Source: Methylophilus methylotrophus DSM 46235 = ATCC 53528 (GTDB taxonomy: Bacteria; Pseudomonadota; Gammaproteobacteria; Burkholderiales; Methylophilaceae). From it: 64,000 bases of DNA. The position numbers were made by a program, and so were the translations under genes. Shown here piece by piece: positions 19,863-29,696 of the stretch; position 1 is the first letter of the stretch; every line of letters begins with the position of its first letter. The notes under the pieces are model-generated. The model made no database searches. It saw only the letters and a list, made by a program, of their open reading frames with translations, and was not told where the DNA came from. The stretch lies in assembly GCF_000378225.1 (NCBI RefSeq), contig NZ_KB905146.1, positions 62,001 to 126,000 on the forward strand. Reading direction: 5' to 3'.

Positions 19863-20132
19863 TTAGGGAAAGTATTGAGCAAGGTATACCACTCAACAAT
19901 AAAACATCCCCATGATAAAACTCACCGCTTTTTTATTAATCAATAAGCAAACTATACAAGAAAGTCACCCCATCCCCCAGTTTAACCAATCATCGCCCCT
20001 CCAATCTGAACGACCCAGATTTTCAAAGCGGCAGGCTTATCGGAAGTCAACCAATGGCAAAAACAGGCAACATTGCATGGTCTGATTGAGATTAAGAAGA
20101 GTCTTATAAAAAGATTGTAAGATGAGAGAAAA
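19863..20132. other. Intergenic region with no recognised feature
   Basis: Between the membrane-protein remnant and the RNase P RNA gene. I see no convincing coding frame, RNA gene or repeat. The short minus-strand frame that crosses into rnpB is not protein-like. No clear rho-independent terminator for rnpB was found here. Confidence 0.4.
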
Positions 20133-20463
20133 CAAAGCCAACCGGTAAGCCGGGTTCTGTAACTACTTGCGTAGCTGACAGTCATTCCTCTAGGCGTGCA
20201 ATTACTCACACGCTCAAGCTATCTACCCGCTGGCAGCGCGAGCCACGCCTTATGTCTTGCGACAAATGCCAGCCTATTTGATATTGCTGCAGATGGAGGT
20301 TACCGCGTTTCACCGTAACTTAATACGCTCGTCTCTGTGGCCCTATTCCTCGCCTTATACTGTTACCAGCTTTCAGCGTACGGCCGTTAGCCGTCATCCC
20401 GCTCTGTGCAGCCCGGACTTTCCTCCCCCTGCTTGCACAGGCGGCGACTGTCTGGTTGGCTTC
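20133..20463 (-). ncRNA. rnpB: RNase P RNA, bacterial type A
   Basis: Catalytic RNA that removes 5' leaders from pre-tRNAs. On the minus strand the 5' end reads GAAGCCAACCAGACAGTCGC, very close to the start of the E. coli RNA. The core GAGGAAAGTCCGGGCT, and the 3' part AGAACCCGGCTTACCGGTTG, are the universally conserved blocks. The 5' GAAGCCAACC pairs with the 3' GGTTGGCTTT to form helix P1, which sets both ends. Length about 331 bases is normal for type A. Ends are accurate to a few bases. Confidence 0.95.
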
Positions 20464-20470
20464 AAGCGGC

Positions 20471-20476
20471 ATTTTA
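20471..20476 (-). promoter_or_regulatory. Candidate -10 box of rnpB
   Basis: Minus strand reads TAAAAT, placed 7 bases before the inferred 5' end of the RNase P RNA at 20463. The -35 region is not a good match to consensus. Confidence 0.4.
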
Positions 20477-20604
20477 ACACGAAGCAAAAAAGACTTGCCC
20501 GAGCATTCCCTAACGAATTAAACTCGACCGGGCGCTTCTATGAATTCAAATTGCTAAGCTAGCCTTGGCGTGATTAAAAAATTTAGACACCGCATATAGC
20601 TGAT

Positions 20605-20977
20605 ATGGCAGAAGAAGTTTTTTTATGAGCAAGGCCGTATTGCGACGGAATCTGAATTTATAGAAGTGCCTATCTCTATGTTTTACATGGATATATTTAA
20701 ACAACTCGCGCTTGCGTTAACCACGCCCGTCATCGCAGGCGTCACGATTGATATTTTACTGTTTCCTGCCGTCGACTTTTTTGAAATGCAGCAACGCGCA
20801 GTTCACTTCATGATCGATGAGACGGATATTCCCGTGGCGTCTATTGATGACCTGATATCGCTCAAAGAAGCCGGGGGCAGAGCGATCGATTTAAGCGACA
20901 TTGAGCATTTGAAACGTTTAAAAGGGTATCGTCGTGAAAGACACATTCAAGCGGGAAGACAGAACATCCTATGTTAG
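20605..20977 (+). pseudogene. Remnant of a nucleotidyltransferase-like gene with a frameshift
   Basis: The C-terminal part resembles nucleotidyltransferase-like proteins of the DUF6036/AbiEii type: IDILLFPAVDFFEMQQRAV, then IPVASIDDLISLKEAGGRA and DLSDIEHLKRLKGYR. The N-terminal catalytic region with the GG-DxD motif is absent. The frame has a possible GTG at 20666 or ATG at 20678. An ATG at 20605 would join this frame if one T were removed from the seven-T run at 20618-20624. Truncation and the likely frameshift suggest a decayed gene. The family call rests on pattern memory. Confidence 0.45.
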
Positions 20978-21122
20978 CGATGAGCGCCTGGCTGCATTTA
21001 AGGCATTGACACCAGCACAACGCCTGGCCTGGGTCGAACAGATGGCCGCTTTCTTGCGCAAAGCGGCCATCGCCAGATCACATCAGCAATTGGCTCAACC
21101 TACTCATATAAAAACCACATGA
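20934..21122 (+). CDS. Small uncharacterised protein coupled to ung
   Basis: 62 residues from a GTG start with an AAGGG site 8 bases upstream. It overlaps the end of the nucleotidyltransferase remnant in another frame. The segment [21 protein letters not shown] resembles the short partner proteins often encoded after DUF6036-type nucleotidyltransferases, though I cannot confirm that. Its TGA stop overlaps the ung ATG (ATGA), so it may now serve mainly as a leader cistron for ung. Function unknown. Confidence 0.5.
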   Translation: MKDTFKREDRTSYVSDERLAAFKALTPAQRLAWVEQMAAFLRKAAIARSHQQLAQPTHIKTT

Positions 21123-21805
21123 TGACACAAGAAAAACCCGGCCAACTTGACCCTTCCTGGCAAGCCGTACTCGGCGCAGAATTTGATAAGCCTTATATGC
21201 AGTCGCTCAAGGCATTTTTGCAGCAGGAGAAGGCCGCGGGCAAAACCATCTTTCCACCAGGTCCGTTGATTTTCAATGCCTTTAATCACACGCCTTTCAA
21301 TCAAGTACGCGTGGTGATTATAGGCCAGGACCCTTACCACGGCCCTGGTCAGGCACATGGCCTGAGTTTCTCTGTCCAGGCTGGGGTTGCATTACCACCC
21401 TCTCTGGTCAATATTTTTAAAGAGATTCAATCAGATTTAGGCATACGCATGAGTGGTAACGGCGATTTAACATCTTGGGCAGATCAGGGCGTATTGCTAC
21501 TCAATGCCACGTTAACGGTGCAGATGGCTAACGCTGGTTCACACCAGAATCGCGGCTGGGAGACCTTTACTGATGCGGCGATTGCCGCCCTCAATGCGCA
21601 ACGCGAGGGCTTGGTATTTGTGCTATGGGGCAGCTATGCACAAAAAAAAGGGGCCATGATAGACCCCAGCAAACATCTGATTTTAAAGTCGGTGCACCCT
21701 TCACCACTCTCCGCGCACCGAGGTTTCTTTGGTACGCGACAGTTTTCAAAAATCAATGAATATTTGGTTTCGCATGGGCAAACACCTATCAACTGGCAAC
21801 TTTAA
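21119..21805 (+). CDS. ung: Uracil-DNA glycosylase
   Basis: Base-excision repair enzyme that removes uracil from DNA. The 228 residues carry the family 1 water-activating motif [18 protein letters not shown] and the leucine-loop motif [13 protein letters not shown]. Asparagine motif LLNATLTV and [12 protein letters not shown] are also present. Length is the same as in E. coli. A second ATG directly follows the first. The gene is convergent with pyrC and the two stop codons overlap by four bases. Confidence 0.98.
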   Translation: MMTQEKPGQLDPSWQAVLGAEFDKPYMQSLKAFLQQEKAAGKTIFPPGPLIFNAFNHTPFNQVRVVIIGQDPYHGPGQAHGLSFSVQAGVALPPSLVNIFKEIQSDLGIRMSGNGDLTSWADQGVLLLNATLTVQMANAGSHQNRGWETFTDAAIAALNAQREGLVFVLWGSYAQKKGAMIDPSKHLILKSVHPSPLSAHRGFFGTRQFSKINEYLVSHGQTPINWQL

Positions 21806-22836
21806 ACCAGCTTCCACGCCACTGTTTGCCCTGCGCGCAATGGCACCAGTACATCGCCTGCAAACGGAATACTTTCAGCCACTAGCCAGTTTTCCTTACG
21901 TAAGGTGATTTTGTCAGTATTGCGTGGCAAGTTGTAAAAGTCTGGACCATAGAAACTGGCAAAGCCTTCGAGCTTATCCAGTGCGCCAGCTTCTTCAAAT
22001 GCCTCGGCATACAATTCGATCGCCGCATGCGCCGTATACATGCCCGCACAACCACAGCTGGCTTCCTTGGCAGACTTAGGATGAGGCGCACTGTCCGTGC
22101 CTAAAAAGAATTTACCGGAATCTGAAGTTGCGGCTTTCAACAGCGCCTGCCTATGGATTTCGCGCTTGAGTACTGGCAAACAATAGTGGTGCGGCCGGAT
22201 ACCACCTGTAAACATCGCATTGCGGTTCATGAGCAAATGATGGGCAGTGATGGTTGCCGCCAAATTTGCCGGCCCGGCGGCCACAAATTCGGCCGCATCC
22301 TGTGTGGTAATGTGTTCAAACACCACCTTGAGCCCAGGAAAGTCTTTTAACAGCGGCTGCAAATGACGCTCGATAAATACCTTTTCGCGGTCAAACACAT
22401 CCACATCACCATCAGTCACTTCACCATGAATCAGTAGCGGCATGCCTTGCTTTTCCATCTCTGCCAGCGCACTAGCGCATTTATGCAAACTGGTCACACC
22501 AGAATCGCTATTGGTGGTCGCACCGGCAGGATACAGTTTGACCGCATGTACGATACCGCTGGCGCGGGCTGCCGTAATCTCCTGTGCTGGCGTGTTGTCA
22601 GTCAAATATAAAGTCATGAGTGGCTCAAAAACCAGCCCTACTGGCAACGCCTGCTGGATGCGCTGGTAATAGGCAAGCGCAGCTTCGGCAGTAGTCACGG
22701 GCGGACGTAAATTGGGCATCACAATGGCACGCGCAAACTGTCTGGCCGTATCCGGCAATACAGCCTTCAGGCCGTCACCATCGCGCAGGTGCAAGTGCCA
22801 GTCATCGGGGCGGATCAGGGTTAATTCAGTGGTCAT
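21802..22836 (-). CDS. pyrC: Dihydroorotase
   Basis: Zinc amidohydrolase of pyrimidine biosynthesis that closes carbamoyl aspartate to dihydroorotate. The 344 residues match the E. coli-type (type II) enzyme. Visible are the metal-binding [11 protein letters not shown] near residue 12, the lysine expected to be carboxylated in [15 protein letters not shown], and the [14 protein letters not shown] segment with the catalytic aspartate. Its start overlaps the rsmI stop by ATGA, so the two are likely co-transcribed. Confidence 0.98.
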   Translation of the reverse strand: MTTELTLIRPDDWHLHLRDGDGLKAVLPDTARQFARAIVMPNLRPPVTTAEAALAYYQRIQQALPVGLVFEPLMTLYLTDNTPAQEITAARASGIVHAVKLYPAGATTNSDSGVTSLHKCASALAEMEKQGMPLLIHGEVTDGDVDVFDREKVFIERHLQPLLKDFPGLKVVFEHITTQDAAEFVAAGPANLAATITAHHLLMNRNAMFTGGIRPHHYCLPVLKREIHRQALLKAATSDSGKFFLGTDSAPHPKSAKEASCGCAGMYTAHAAIELYAEAFEEAGALDKLEGFASFYGPDFYNLPRNTDKITLRKENWLVAESIPFAGDVLVPLRAGQTVAWKLV

Positions 22837-23702
22837 TCATCGCTACCTTTTTGTGAGTTTTCAGCCTTGTGCGCAAGGGCTGCTTCATATAATTCGTTTT
22901 TTTTGTGACCGGTGATATCGGTTGCCAACGCTACAGCCTGTTTAAGTGGAAGCTCTTGCAACAGTCGACGCAAAATCCTGACCGTCTCATCATCCAAGCC
23001 TTGAGCCTTTTCCTGGGTATCAGGATGTACCAACAGCACAAACTCCCCACGCTGCTGGTTGGGGTCGGACTTCAACCAATCTAGCGCGTCAGTCAACAGG
23101 CAGGTGTGTATGGTTTCAAAGGTTTTGGTCAGCTCACGTGCCAGTGTCAGCTGCCGTGCGCCACCCAGCACATCATGCAAGTCTTGCACACACTCCACAA
23201 TTCGGTGAGGTGCCTCATAAAAAACCAGGGTTGCCGGCATCGGCTTCAGCGTTTGCAACCGCTTGCGCCGCTGCGAACCACTGGCTGGCAAAAACCCCTC
23301 AAAATAAAAACCAGGCTGTGTGATCCCTGCTGCAGACAACGCAGTAATCACTGCACTTGCACCCGGCACTGGCACTACCTTGATTCCCGCCTGCCGCACC
23401 GCCTGCACCACCACTGCCCCTGGGTCGCTTACTGCGGGCGTTCCCGCATCCGTCACCAGCGCGATGGACTCACCAGCCAGCAAGCGCTTGATCAAACCCT
23501 GTGCCGATTGCTGCTCATTGTGCTCATGTACCGCCAGCAAAGGTTTGCTGATACCGAAATGCCGCAACAGGCCCACGCTGTGGCGCGTATCTTCGGCGGC
23601 AATCGCATCCACTTGCTGCAAGGTAGCGAGGGCGCGCTGGGTCACGTCGCCCAGATTGCCGATGGGCGTTGCCACTACATATAATATGCCTGCTTCATTC
23701 AT
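22833..23702 (-). CDS. rsmI: 16S rRNA (cytidine1402-2'-O)-methyltransferase
   Basis: Tetrapyrrole-methylase-fold enzyme that 2'-O-methylates C1402 of 16S rRNA, complementing RsmH encoded at 17-18 kb. The 289 residues contain [18 protein letters not shown] at the start, [17 protein letters not shown], the [11 protein letters not shown] motif, and [10 protein letters not shown]. It is divergent from the yraN-like gene, an arrangement similar to yraL and yraN in E. coli but without lpoA between them. Confidence 0.97.
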   Translation of the reverse strand: MNEAGILYVVATPIGNLGDVTQRALATLQQVDAIAAEDTRHSVGLLRHFGISKPLLAVHEHNEQQSAQGLIKRLLAGESIALVTDAGTPAVSDPGAVVVQAVRQAGIKVVPVPGASAVITALSAAGITQPGFYFEGFLPASGSQRRKRLQTLKPMPATLVFYEAPHRIVECVQDLHDVLGGARQLTLARELTKTFETIHTCLLTDALDWLKSDPNQQRGEFVLLVHPDTQEKAQGLDDETVRILRRLLQELPLKQAVALATDITGHKKNELYEAALAHKAENSQKGSDE

Positions 23703-23768
23703 TTCATTATTTTAAGGCATCGTGCTGGTTTCGCTAAGTAATAAAATAACTCCGGCAAACTCAAGACC

Positions 23769-24125
23769 ATGAAACTTAACCAGAATAACCAGGGGTTGGC
23801 GGCAGAAAAGGCGGCGGCATTATTTCTGCAGCAGCAAGGCTTGTCTTTACTTGCGCAAAACTATAGTTGTCGTTATGGGGAGATAGACCTGATTATGCGA
23901 GAAAGCAAAACGCTGGTCTTTGTAGAAGTCCGCTTACGTACTCATCGCGGATTTACCAGCGCGGCCGACAGCATAGACCAGCGCAAACAACAAAAACTGA
24001 TCCGGGTTGCGCAATTTTATTTACAAAGCCACGACCTGAATATGCCATGCCGCTTTGATGCCATCCTGTTTGATAACAGCGAATACCAGTCTCCAAACTG
24101 GATTCGTAATGCAATAGACACATAA
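23769..24125 (+). CDS. YraN/UPF0102 family putative endonuclease
   Basis: 118-residue protein of the UPF0102 family, predicted to have a RecB-like nuclease fold. It has the N-terminal G-x-x-AE-x-A helix (GLAAEKAAALFLQQQG), followed by RYGEIDLIM and VFVEVRLRTHRGF, which supply the E-D-ExK-like pattern of this fold (here the usual lysine is R). The biological role of the family is not settled. It is followed 75 bases later by a BON lipoprotein gene, as yraN and dolP are neighbours in E. coli. Confidence 0.92.
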   Translation: MKLNQNNQGLAAEKAAALFLQQQGLSLLAQNYSCRYGEIDLIMRESKTLVFVEVRLRTHRGFTSAADSIDQRKQQKLIRVAQFYLQSHDLNMPCRFDAILFDNSEYQSPNWIRNAIDT

Positions 24126-24200
24126 AAAGCGTAGAATTTTATTTATTACCTGCTGTCACACCCAACATCTTTACTTTTTCTCACAGATCTAGGAAGTTTC

Positions 24201-24785
24201 ATGACCCAAAAAAAATTCACTGGTAAAATCTCCGCTATCGCCTTGTTACTGATCAGCACCCAATTGAGCGGTTGCTTTCCAGCCGTCGTTGGTGGCGCGG
24301 CAGCTGGAGGTGCAATGGCAGCAGACCGCCGCACTTCAGGCATTTATGTAGAAGATGAAAACATTGAATTAAAAACATTGAAACGCCTGTCGCAATATAT
24401 GGATAAGGCCTCGCATATCAATGTAACCAGCTATAACCGCATTGTTTTATTGACAGGCGAGGTGCCTAACGAGGGTCAGCGTACGCAGGCGGAAACACTG
24501 ACAAAGGAAATCTCCAGTGTCCGCAACATCCATAACGGCCTAACCATAGGCCCGGCTTCTTCCATCGGCGATCGCAGTAATGATACCTACCTGACCACCA
24601 AGGTAAAAGCTCGCTTTGTCAGTGAAAACCTGTTCCCGGCCAATGTGGTAAAAGTGGTGACCGAAGCCAGCGTGGTATACCTCATGGGCATCGTGTCTGG
24701 AAAAGAGGCCAATGACGCGGTGGAAATCGCCAGAACGACAGAAGGCGTGAGCAAAGTCGTCAAGGTATTTGAATACACCAATTAA
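24201..24785 (+). CDS. BON-domain outer-membrane lipoprotein, DolP-like
   Basis: 194 residues with a lipoprotein signal peptide whose lipobox is LSGC near residue 25, followed by a glycine/alanine-rich linker and two BON domains (about 50-115 and 125-192). BON domains bind phospholipid, and DolP in E. coli supports outer-membrane integrity and BAM function. The position next to a yraN homologue supports a DolP (YraP) assignment. The residue after the cysteine is F, so no inner-membrane retention signal is evident. Confidence 0.88.
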   Translation: MTQKKFTGKISAIALLLISTQLSGCFPAVVGGAAAGGAMAADRRTSGIYVEDENIELKTLKRLSQYMDKASHINVTSYNRIVLLTGEVPNEGQRTQAETLTKEISSVRNIHNGLTIGPASSIGDRSNDTYLTTKVKARFVSENLFPANVVKVVTEASVVYLMGIVSGKEANDAVEIARTTEGVSKVVKVFEYTN

Positions 24786-24813
24786 CTATCAACTACATTC
24801 TCAAGGAATTTGA

Positions 24814-25101
24814 ATGGAAAATCAGGAAATCATCATCCAGGGCATTACACTGGCTGGCAAGCCTTTCCGCCCTAGCGACTGGGTGGACCGTATGTGCAGC
24901 ACTTACGCTTCATTTGGCGATGACAAGAAATTGCGCTACTCGCCTTACCTCAAGCCCAAACTGGTGAATAACGTACGCAGCCTGTCCGTGGACATGAAAT
25001 TAAAGGATGTTAATCCGGCTGGTTTTGAGCAATTAATGCAATTTGCCAAAGAAAACCAGCTCAGCGTGATTAATCCGGCTGGTGAAGCCGTCACCATTTA
25101 G
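24814..25101 (+). CDS. DUF3579 family protein
   Basis: 95-residue soluble protein. The pattern of GKPFRPSDWVDRMCSTYASF followed by the basic stretch YLKPKLVNNVRSL matches a small betaproteobacterial family that I recall as DUF3579. No signal peptide or known catalytic motif is visible. It follows the BON lipoprotein gene by 28 bases in the same direction and may share its transcript. Function unknown. Confidence 0.8.
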   Translation: MENQEIIIQGITLAGKPFRPSDWVDRMCSTYASFGDDKKLRYSPYLKPKLVNNVRSLSVDMKLKDVNPAGFEQLMQFAKENQLSVINPAGEAVTI

Positions 25102-25109
25102 TTTCAGCA

Positions 25110-25628
25110 TCATTTGGACGCTGACGCGGCCTCCTTGAGCAAGGTTTCCAACCACTCTCTACTCAAGGCGCCGCGTTTTACTTTATAAAGCGAGCCATCT
25201 GGGGCATAAATATAGGTCGTCGGCAACACCTCAGGGTGCAATAGTGCGCTTTTTTGAGCATCCCCCAGGATGATGGGATAAGAAATGAGCATATCGTCGA
25301 CATAATCACGCACCGACCGCTCCGTTTTATATTGCACTGCCACGCCAAGAACGATGGCATCATGCCTGGCATGCGCATCATGAAATGTTACCAGGTCAGG
25401 CATCTCTTGCAGGCAGGGCGGACACCACGGTGCCCAATAATTCAAGATCACCCATCGCCCCTTGTACTGGGATAGCTGGTGGGTATGACCAGCCATATCC
25501 TGCATGACCCAGCTCAGGCCCGCCGCTAAGCACGGATTGGGCCGTAACAAGCAGGCAACTAGCGCCAACGTGCCAAATAGGCATAAGAGCTGGCAGCTCC
25601 TCTTGTTTTTATCCAAAATATTCCCCAT
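25110..25628 (-). CDS. Exported TlpA-like thioredoxin-fold protein
   Basis: 172 residues with an N-terminal signal sequence (hydrophobic core at about 14-28, likely cleavage near CLAAG) and a TlpA/ResA-type thioredoxin domain. The active site is CPPC in NYWAPWCPPCLQEMP, and the LPTTYIYAPDGSL segment holds the cis-proline. Such proteins reduce disulfides in the periplasm, often of apocytochromes c. No cytochrome maturation genes are next to it, so the substrate is unknown. It is divergent from trxA. Confidence 0.88.
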   Translation of the reverse strand: MGNILDKNKRSCQLLCLFGTLALVACLLRPNPCLAAGLSWVMQDMAGHTHQLSQYKGRWVILNYWAPWCPPCLQEMPDLVTFHDAHARHDAIVLGVAVQYKTERSVRDYVDDMLISYPIILGDAQKSALLHPEVLPTTYIYAPDGSLYKVKRGALSREWLETLLKEAASASK

Positions 25629-25653
25629 ATTGAATAACGTAGACGGAAAAAAC

Positions 25654-25683
25654 TTGATTATGCTGGAAAACTGTTGCTATACT
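25654..25683 (+). promoter_or_regulatory. Candidate sigma70 promoter of trxA
   Basis: TTGATT and TATACT are separated by 18 bases. Transcription would start near 25690 and leave a leader of about 130 bases before trxA. Confidence 0.6.
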
Positions 25684-25819
25684 AGCCTTATCCCGTTTGG
25701 TAATTTCACCTTTCAGCAAATTACTCATCCAAACAAAAATTAGCCACACATTCAGAATTTTTCTGTTTAAATCCAGTCTACATTTGATTTAAATCCTTTA
25801 CCTCTCTTAAGAGGCAATA

Positions 25820-26146
25820 ATGAGCGACAACATTACCCATTTAAGCGACGCCAGCTTTGAACAAGAAGTATTGCAATCCACGATTCCGGTACTGGTTGAT
25901 TACTGGGCTGAATGGTGCGGACCTTGTAAAATGATTGCGCCTATTCTGGACGACATCAGCAAAGAATACGCTGGCCGCCTGAAGGTCGCCAAATTGAATA
26001 TTGATGACAACCAGAACACCCCGCCAAAATATGGTATTCGTGGCATTCCAACCCTGATGTTGTTTAAAAACGGTAATGTTGAAGCCACCAAAGTTGGCGC
26101 ATTGTCCAAGTCTCAACTCAGCGCGTTTATTGATAGCAACATTTAA
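25820..26146 (+). CDS. trxA: Thioredoxin 1
   Basis: Cytoplasmic thiol reductant for ribonucleotide reductase, methionine sulfoxide reductase and other partners. The 108 residues have the classical active site WCGPC in [14 protein letters not shown], the buried aspartate region, and the cis-proline in RGIPTLMLF. It is followed by a rho-independent terminator and then rho, the same neighbourhood as in E. coli. Confidence 0.98.
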   Translation: MSDNITHLSDASFEQEVLQSTIPVLVDYWAEWCGPCKMIAPILDDISKEYAGRLKVAKLNIDDNQNTPPKYGIRGIPTLMLFKNGNVEATKVGALSKSQLSAFIDSNI

Positions 26147-26154
26147 TTCTCTTG

Positions 26155-26190
26155 CCCGGTTTCCAGTCTGCGAAACCGGGTTTTCTTTTC
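26155..26190 (+). terminator. Rho-independent terminator after trxA
   Basis: Stem CCCGGTTT and AAACCGGG with a 10-base loop, followed by TTTTCTTTTC. It sits between trxA and rho. No separate rho promoter was found in the 36 bases downstream, so some read-through is expected to feed rho. Confidence 0.8.
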
Positions 26191-26226
26191 AATCTCTCCG
26201 GCGTTTCTCAGTCTAGCGAGTTACTC

Positions 26227-27486
26227 ATGCACTTATCCGACCTCAAACATCTTCCCGTGACCGAACTGGTCGAAATGGCAATTGCCAATGACATTGAAAA
26301 TGCCAGCCGCATGCGCAAGCAGGATCTTATTTTTGCGATCCTCAAAAACAAGGCAAAAAAAGGTGACAGCATTTTTGGTGATGGCACACTGGAGGTGTTA
26401 CCGGACGGATTTGGCTTCCTGCGATCCCCGGACACTTCTTACCTGGCGGGTCCAGACGACATTTACGTGTCACCTTCGCAGATTCGCCGCTTTAACCTGC
26501 ATACCGGTGACAGTATCCAGGGCGAGATTCGCACCCCTAAGGATGGTGAGCGTTATTTCGCACTGGTAAAAGTCGATAGCGTTAACGGCGAAGCACCTGA
26601 AAACACTAAGCATAAAATTCTGTTTGAGAACCTGACGCCGCTGTTCCCTACCGTGCCGCTGACACTGGAACGTGACATCCGCGGGGAGGAAAACATCACC
26701 AGCCGGGTCATTGACATGATTGCGCCGATTGGTCGAGGCCAGCGTGCCTTACTGGTCGCCAGCCCCAAAAGCGGTAAAACGGTTATGTTGCAAAATATTG
26801 CACATGCGATTACCGCCAACCATCCCGACTGTGTCCTGATCGTATTGCTGATTGACGAACGTCCGGAAGAAGTGACAGAAATGACACGCTCCGTACGTGG
26901 CGAAGTGGTGGCATCTACGTTTGACGAACCGGCAACCCGTCACGTGCAAGTGGCTGAAATGGTGCTGGAAAAGGCCAAGCGCCTGGTGGAGCACAAAAAA
27001 GATGTGGTGATCCTGCTTGACTCCATTACCCGTCTGGCCCGTGCTTACAACACGGTGATTCCATCTTCCGGCAAGGTCCTGACCGGCGGTGTGGATGCCA
27101 ATGCACTGCAGAAACCAAAACGTTTCTTCGGTGCGGCACGTAACGTGGAAGAAGGTGGTTCATTAACCATTATTGCCACGGCCCTGGTGGATACCGGCTC
27201 ACGGATGGATGACGTGATCTACGAAGAATTCAAGGGTACCGGCAACATGGAAATCCACCTGGATAGACGCATGGCCGAGAAACGGATTTACCCAGCCATC
27301 AACGTCAACAAGTCAGGCACCCGCCGCGAAGAGTTGTTGCTGGACAAAGATGTACTGCAAAAAATATGGGTTCTGCGCAAATTGCTTTACCCCATGGACG
27401 ACCTCGAAGCGATGGAGTTCTTGCTCGACAAGATCAAAGGCACCAAGAGCAACAACGATTTCTTTGACAGCATGCGTCGGGGCTAA
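26227..27486 (+). CDS. rho: Transcription termination factor Rho
   Basis: Hexameric RNA helicase for factor-dependent termination. From the ATG at 26227 it is 419 residues, the same as E. coli Rho. The frame remains open upstream, but that part crosses the trxA terminator. Motifs include the RNA-binding [13 protein letters not shown] of the cold-shock-like domain, the Walker A loop [12 protein letters not shown], and the Walker B segment [16 protein letters not shown]. Its beginning [18 protein letters not shown] is the usual N-terminus. Confidence 0.98.
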   Translation: MHLSDLKHLPVTELVEMAIANDIENASRMRKQDLIFAILKNKAKKGDSIFGDGTLEVLPDGFGFLRSPDTSYLAGPDDIYVSPSQIRRFNLHTGDSIQGEIRTPKDGERYFALVKVDSVNGEAPENTKHKILFENLTPLFPTVPLTLERDIRGEENITSRVIDMIAPIGRGQRALLVASPKSGKTVMLQNIAHAITANHPDCVLIVLLIDERPEEVTEMTRSVRGEVVASTFDEPATRHVQVAEMVLEKAKRLVEHKKDVVILLDSITRLARAYNTVIPSSGKVLTGGVDANALQKPKRFFGAARNVEEGGSLTIIATALVDTGSRMDDVIYEEFKGTGNMEIHLDRRMAEKRIYPAINVNKSGTRREELLLDKDVLQKIWVLRKLLYPMDDLEAMEFLLDKIKGTKSNNDFFDSMRRG

Positions 27487-27521
27487 ACCGCAGACGGCTG
27501 CAATTATTTATCGCTTTACTA

Positions 27522-27550
27522 TTGATAAATCTATCAAAATCATAGATAAT
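27522..27550 (+). promoter_or_regulatory. Candidate sigma70 promoter of rpmE
   Basis: TTGATA and GATAAT with a 17-base spacer lie 40 bases before the rpmE start, between rho and rpmE. Confidence 0.62.
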
Positions 27551-27589
27551 CGCGCGTTTACTGCAACTGCTTAAGATTAGAGAGAAAGC

Positions 27590-27790
27590 ATGAAAGCTGA
27601 TATTCACCCAAATTACCCGGAAATCAACGTCACATGTAGCTGTGGCAACAAATTCAAAACCCGCTCTACAAACGGTAAAGACCTGAACATTGAAGTATGT
27701 TCACAGTGCCACCCGTTCTACACCGGCAAACAAAAGATCGTCGATACTGCTGGTCGCGTTGAGAAATTCCGCCAAAAATACGGCATGTAA
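27590..27790 (+). CDS. rpmE: 50S ribosomal protein L31, zinc-binding form
   Basis: 66-residue ribosomal protein of the central protuberance. It begins [19 protein letters not shown] and has cysteines at 16, 18, 37 and 40 (the last two in [10 protein letters not shown]), so it is the zinc-containing C+ type rather than the zinc-independent paralogue. It has its own promoter and is followed closely by a strong terminator. Confidence 0.98.
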   Translation: MKADIHPNYPEINVTCSCGNKFKTRSTNGKDLNIEVCSQCHPFYTGKQKIVDTAGRVEKFRQKYGM

Positions 27791-27810
27791 TTTCGGCACA
27801 GTATGTACAG

Positions 27811-27838
27811 AAAGGCAGCATGGCTGCCTTTTTTGTTT
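27811..27838 (+). terminator. Rho-independent terminator after rpmE
   Basis: Stem AAAGGCAGC and GCTGCCTTT with a short ATG loop region, followed by a run of T (TTTTTTGTTT). Confidence 0.8.
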
Positions 27839-27928
27839 TATCTGCAGCTGTTCGCTCTGGGCGCATACGCTTTGCGCTAATATATAACAACCGTATCATG
27901 CGTTTTATTCTGCGACTCGAATTCAAAC

Positions 27929-29608
27929 ATGCAGTTTTATATTGATCACGACTGGCAAGAAAACATGGCCACTCCCCGCGCGAAGGTGGGTGAGCGAGCA
28001 AAAACACATTTATTGATTTTGCTATGTGCCATCTGGCTTTGTGTGGGCCTGGTCGGCCATTCACCCTGGAAACCTTTCGAGTCCCAGTCAGCCAGCATCA
28101 TTCAAAATCTGATCAACCACCCTTTTTTATCTCTTGATAGCTGGACTAATGGCTATTGGATTGCCCCAACTTCTGCCGGGCATCCGTTTCTGGAAACACC
28201 CCCATTATTTTATTGGGCAGCAACCGGCTTTGCTCATCTGCTCTCTCCGCTGCTTCCCACCCACGATGCAGCGCGTCTCAGCGTAGGCCTGTGGATGCTT
28301 TTGACACTGATCATGACCGGACTCAGTGGACGTGAGTTATGGAATCTGGGGGTAGGCCGCCAGACCAATTTTATTTTTATCGGCTGCCTGGGATTGGTAG
28401 TCAGCGCACACACCATGATGCCAGCTGTCGCTGCATTGAGTGGCATCACCATGGCGTTTTATGCGCTGGCGCTGGCCATGCGCAAGCCTATGCGGGCCAT
28501 GTGGTTATTGTGCACCGGATTATTAGTCGCCTTTCTCTCCGGTGGCGTTGTGCCAACACTGATGATTGTGTTGTCCGTCAGCTGCCTTCTATTACTGCCC
28601 TCCATTCGCCAGCAAAAAACTGCATCCCGGGCTATGATCATTGGCACCATTCTGGCCTTACCAGGCATCTACTTATGGTGCTGGCTCTGCCAGCAATGGG
28701 CGCCTGGACTGTGGCACGCCTGGTGGGAAACACAATGGCAGGTTCAGTGGCCCAGCAATCATGGCTATTTTCTGAGAACACTGGCGTGGTATGCGTGGCC
28801 AGCGCTGCCATTTGCCATGTGGGGCATATGGCGCTTCAGGCATTCTGTGCTGAGCACTTACCGCTTCCAGCTGGGGCTAATTTTTTTTGGGATTGCCTTT
28901 ATCCTGATTGGTTTTTTAAGTGATCGCAGCGAAGTCAGTGCTTTACCGTTACTGGTTCCCTTGACGGTGTTGGCAGCAGGCAGCATAGAAACACTTAAAC
29001 GTGGCGCAGCTGGCGCATTGAACTGGTTCGGACTCATCCTGTTTGGCATCCTGATCGCCATCGCCTGGATTGGCTGGTGGGCGATGCTCAACGGCACACC
29101 GGTCAGGTTTTACCAACGTTTAAGCTACCTATCTGGTCTGCAAACTATCCCTTTCAGCCTCCTATATGGAGCGATTGCCGTTGCAGTGACGCTGATCTGG
29201 CTCTCCATTGTCTTGCGTTCCAAGCACTCCAACCGGTCCAGTGCCACCAATTGGGCCATCGGCATGACTTGCGCATGGACGGTGTTCATGAGTTTATGGC
29301 TGCCGATGATAGAAGCCGCACGTACCTACCAGCCATTGTTTGAAGACCTGCGCAAACACTTGCCTGCGCATTACAATTGTATCCACGCCCAAAACATTGG
29401 CGCTTCACAGGCGGACCTGCTGCACTATCATGCCGGCATAAGATTGAATTACCATATACCGAACAACCCCACGCACTGCAATTTGTACCTGATTGAAGAT
29501 CAGCCCGGGAAACGCCACGCATTACCCGGTGAAGGTTGGCAAGTAATCTGGGAAGGTGAGCAAACCCGTCAAAACAAGGAATCTTTCAGGCTGCTTCAAC
29601 ACCGCTAA
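27929..29608 (+). CDS. ArnT/PMT-like membrane glycosyltransferase
   Basis: 559-residue integral membrane protein with about eleven hydrophobic segments. The first periplasmic loop has PWKPFESQSASIIQNL and GHPFLETPPLFYWAA, the acidic and proline pattern of GT-C fold transferases such as ArnT that use polyprenyl-linked sugars. The C-terminal soluble part has paired cysteines. The ATG at 27965 may be the true start, because the first 12 residues look unrelated to membrane targeting. Donor and acceptor cannot be told. No lipid A aminoarabinose genes are nearby. Confidence 0.8.
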   Translation: MQFYIDHDWQENMATPRAKVGERAKTHLLILLCAIWLCVGLVGHSPWKPFESQSASIIQNLINHPFLSLDSWTNGYWIAPTSAGHPFLETPPLFYWAATGFAHLLSPLLPTHDAARLSVGLWMLLTLIMTGLSGRELWNLGVGRQTNFIFIGCLGLVVSAHTMMPAVAALSGITMAFYALALAMRKPMRAMWLLCTGLLVAFLSGGVVPTLMIVLSVSCLLLLPSIRQQKTASRAMIIGTILALPGIYLWCWLCQQWAPGLWHAWWETQWQVQWPSNHGYFLRTLAWYAWPALPFAMWGIWRFRHSVLSTYRFQLGLIFFGIAFILIGFLSDRSEVSALPLLVPLTVLAAGSIETLKRGAAGALNWFGLILFGILIAIAWIGWWAMLNGTPVRFYQRLSYLSGLQTIPFSLLYGAIAVAVTLIWLSIVLRSKHSNRSSATNWAIGMTCAWTVFMSLWLPMIEAARTYQPLFEDLRKHLPAHYNCIHAQNIGASQADLLHYHAGIRLNYHIPNNPTHCNLYLIEDQPGKRHALPGEGWQVIWEGEQTRQNKESFRLLQHR

Positions 29609-29696
29609 CAGATTATGAATGCTAGAAGTGATTAAGGCTGTATGTAGCTAGGTAATAACAGCCTTGCTGCGATAATTGCTTATTGTTAACGCCAAT

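Noticed and set aside
19982-20209. 75-codon minus-strand frame at the 3' end of rnpB
   Set aside because: Half of it is the 3' end of rnpB, and the rest has no family pattern.
20257-20562. 101-codon plus-strand frame across the RNase P RNA gene
   Set aside because: It is antisense to rnpB, whose conserved blocks and P1 pairing are unmistakable.
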